From Typhlomys cinereus (lineage: Eukaryota > Chordata > Mammalia > Rodentia > Platacanthomyidae), in NCBI GenBank assembly GCA_023101885.1, contig JALPQD010000389.1, positions 1,988,632-2,052,631 on the forward strand: a stretch of 64,000 nt of DNA, read 5' to 3'. A model generated the notes under the pieces. It was not told the origin of the DNA, searched no databases, and saw only the letters and a program-made list of their open reading frames with translations. Made by a program: the position numbers and the translations under genes. Shown here piece after piece: positions 63,501-64,000 of the stretch (position 1 is its first letter; each line of letters starts with the position of its first letter).

Positions 63501-64000
63501 CTTTTTTGTGGTTTTGATACTTTCTGTGCTAATCCTCTTCTCAGGCACTGCTCATTGGCTAATAGTTAATGGAACTTTTTCCTTCCATTTTTCTGCTTTT
63601 CAAGTTTGATTATCTCAGCGATTGGCCTTCCAATGTGCTGGTTCTTCTGTCAGCTCCAATTCGAAGACTTTGCTGCGTGCCAGAATGTCTACTTGGTTTA
63701 ACTTCTACTGGCTATTTGGTGAGATGTTATTTTTGTAGTAGCATTTTCATTCTTCACATGATTTTATTATTTATCAACGAGAAAAGGGGGACAGGAAGTG
63801 GCACATACATGCATACAATGACACACAAATAGAGGTGAGAGGACAACTTGTGGACGTCAGTTCTCTCCTTCTACACACCATGTGGCGTCTGGACTCAGTC
63901 ACCAGACTGGAAGCAGATGTCTTGCCTCTGAGCAGCATCTTCAGCCTCACACGTTCTTTATTCTTTGAATTTTCTTTTTCTTTATTCTTTGAAAGCAGAA

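Larger units (their letters stand above)
54946..64000. other. Intergenic region downstream of CDH15
   Basis: Besides the SINEs, the LTR at 62636 and the possible URR1-like copy, 54960-56500 and 58020-59620 are unique-looking without coding support. In human, SLC22A31 follows CDH15 on the opposite strand. I looked for transporter-like minus-strand exons and saw none. Confidence 0.7.

Noticed and set aside
54946..64000. Expected neighbour SLC22A31 on the minus strand
   Set aside because: Human synteny suggests it could follow CDH15, but I saw no transporter-like exons or helix-rich frames, so no call is made.

Overview
The window is mammalian nuclear DNA, almost certainly from a rodent. It shows GT-AG introns, a CpG-rich promoter, 7SL-derived (B1-like) and tRNA-derived (B2-superfamily and ID-like) SINEs, L1 fragments, and rodent-type LTRs. 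A SINE of about 270 bp with a B2-type tRNA head, a distinctive body and a CA-repeat tail occurs repeatedly. Several copies have long perfect target-site duplications, so the family was active recently. This looks more like the DIP family of jerboas (Dipodidae) than mouse or rat B2, so a dipodoid rodent is my best guess. That is an inference without a database search.

Two protein-coding genes lie on the plus strand, in the same order as on human 16q24.3. The last five coding exons of ACSF3 (mitochondrial malonyl/methylmalonyl-CoA synthetase) occupy 1516-20839, with a poly(A) signal near 21157. The complete CDH15 gene (M-cadherin) lies at 37193-54282. Its 14 coding exons join in one open frame of 782 codons plus stop, every junction is GT-AG, and a poly(A) signal lies at 54922. 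The genes have unrelated jobs: ACSF3 works in mitochondrial acyl-CoA metabolism, while CDH15 is a calcium-dependent adhesion protein of muscle precursor cells and cerebellum.

Layout: 1-21180 is the 3' part of ACSF3, whose introns hold L1 fragments, SINEs, minisatellites and several unique A/T-motif-rich blocks that look like conserved non-coding elements. 21180-36990 is intergenic and contains a very young, internally deleted IAP-like endogenous retrovirus (25346-28406), a solo ERVL-like LTR, and two CTCF-like motifs in divergent orientation. 36990-54950 is CDH15, with a GC-box promoter, a 6.4-kb first intron, SINEs, a long polypyrimidine tract, an intronic minisatellite, and a higher-order minisatellite in the 3' UTR. 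54950-64000 is repeat-dense intergenic sequence with no gene that I can recognise.

The most interesting object is the ERV. Its two 335-bp LTRs look identical and it has a perfect 6-bp target-site duplication. It carries an uninterrupted RNase H-tail/integrase frame, has lost everything from just after the start of the primer-binding site into RNase H, and contains an ERVL-like LTR segment between pol and an env-tail-like ORF. I found no wholly new biological system. The rest is a normal two-gene mammalian locus with useful regulatory and repeat details.
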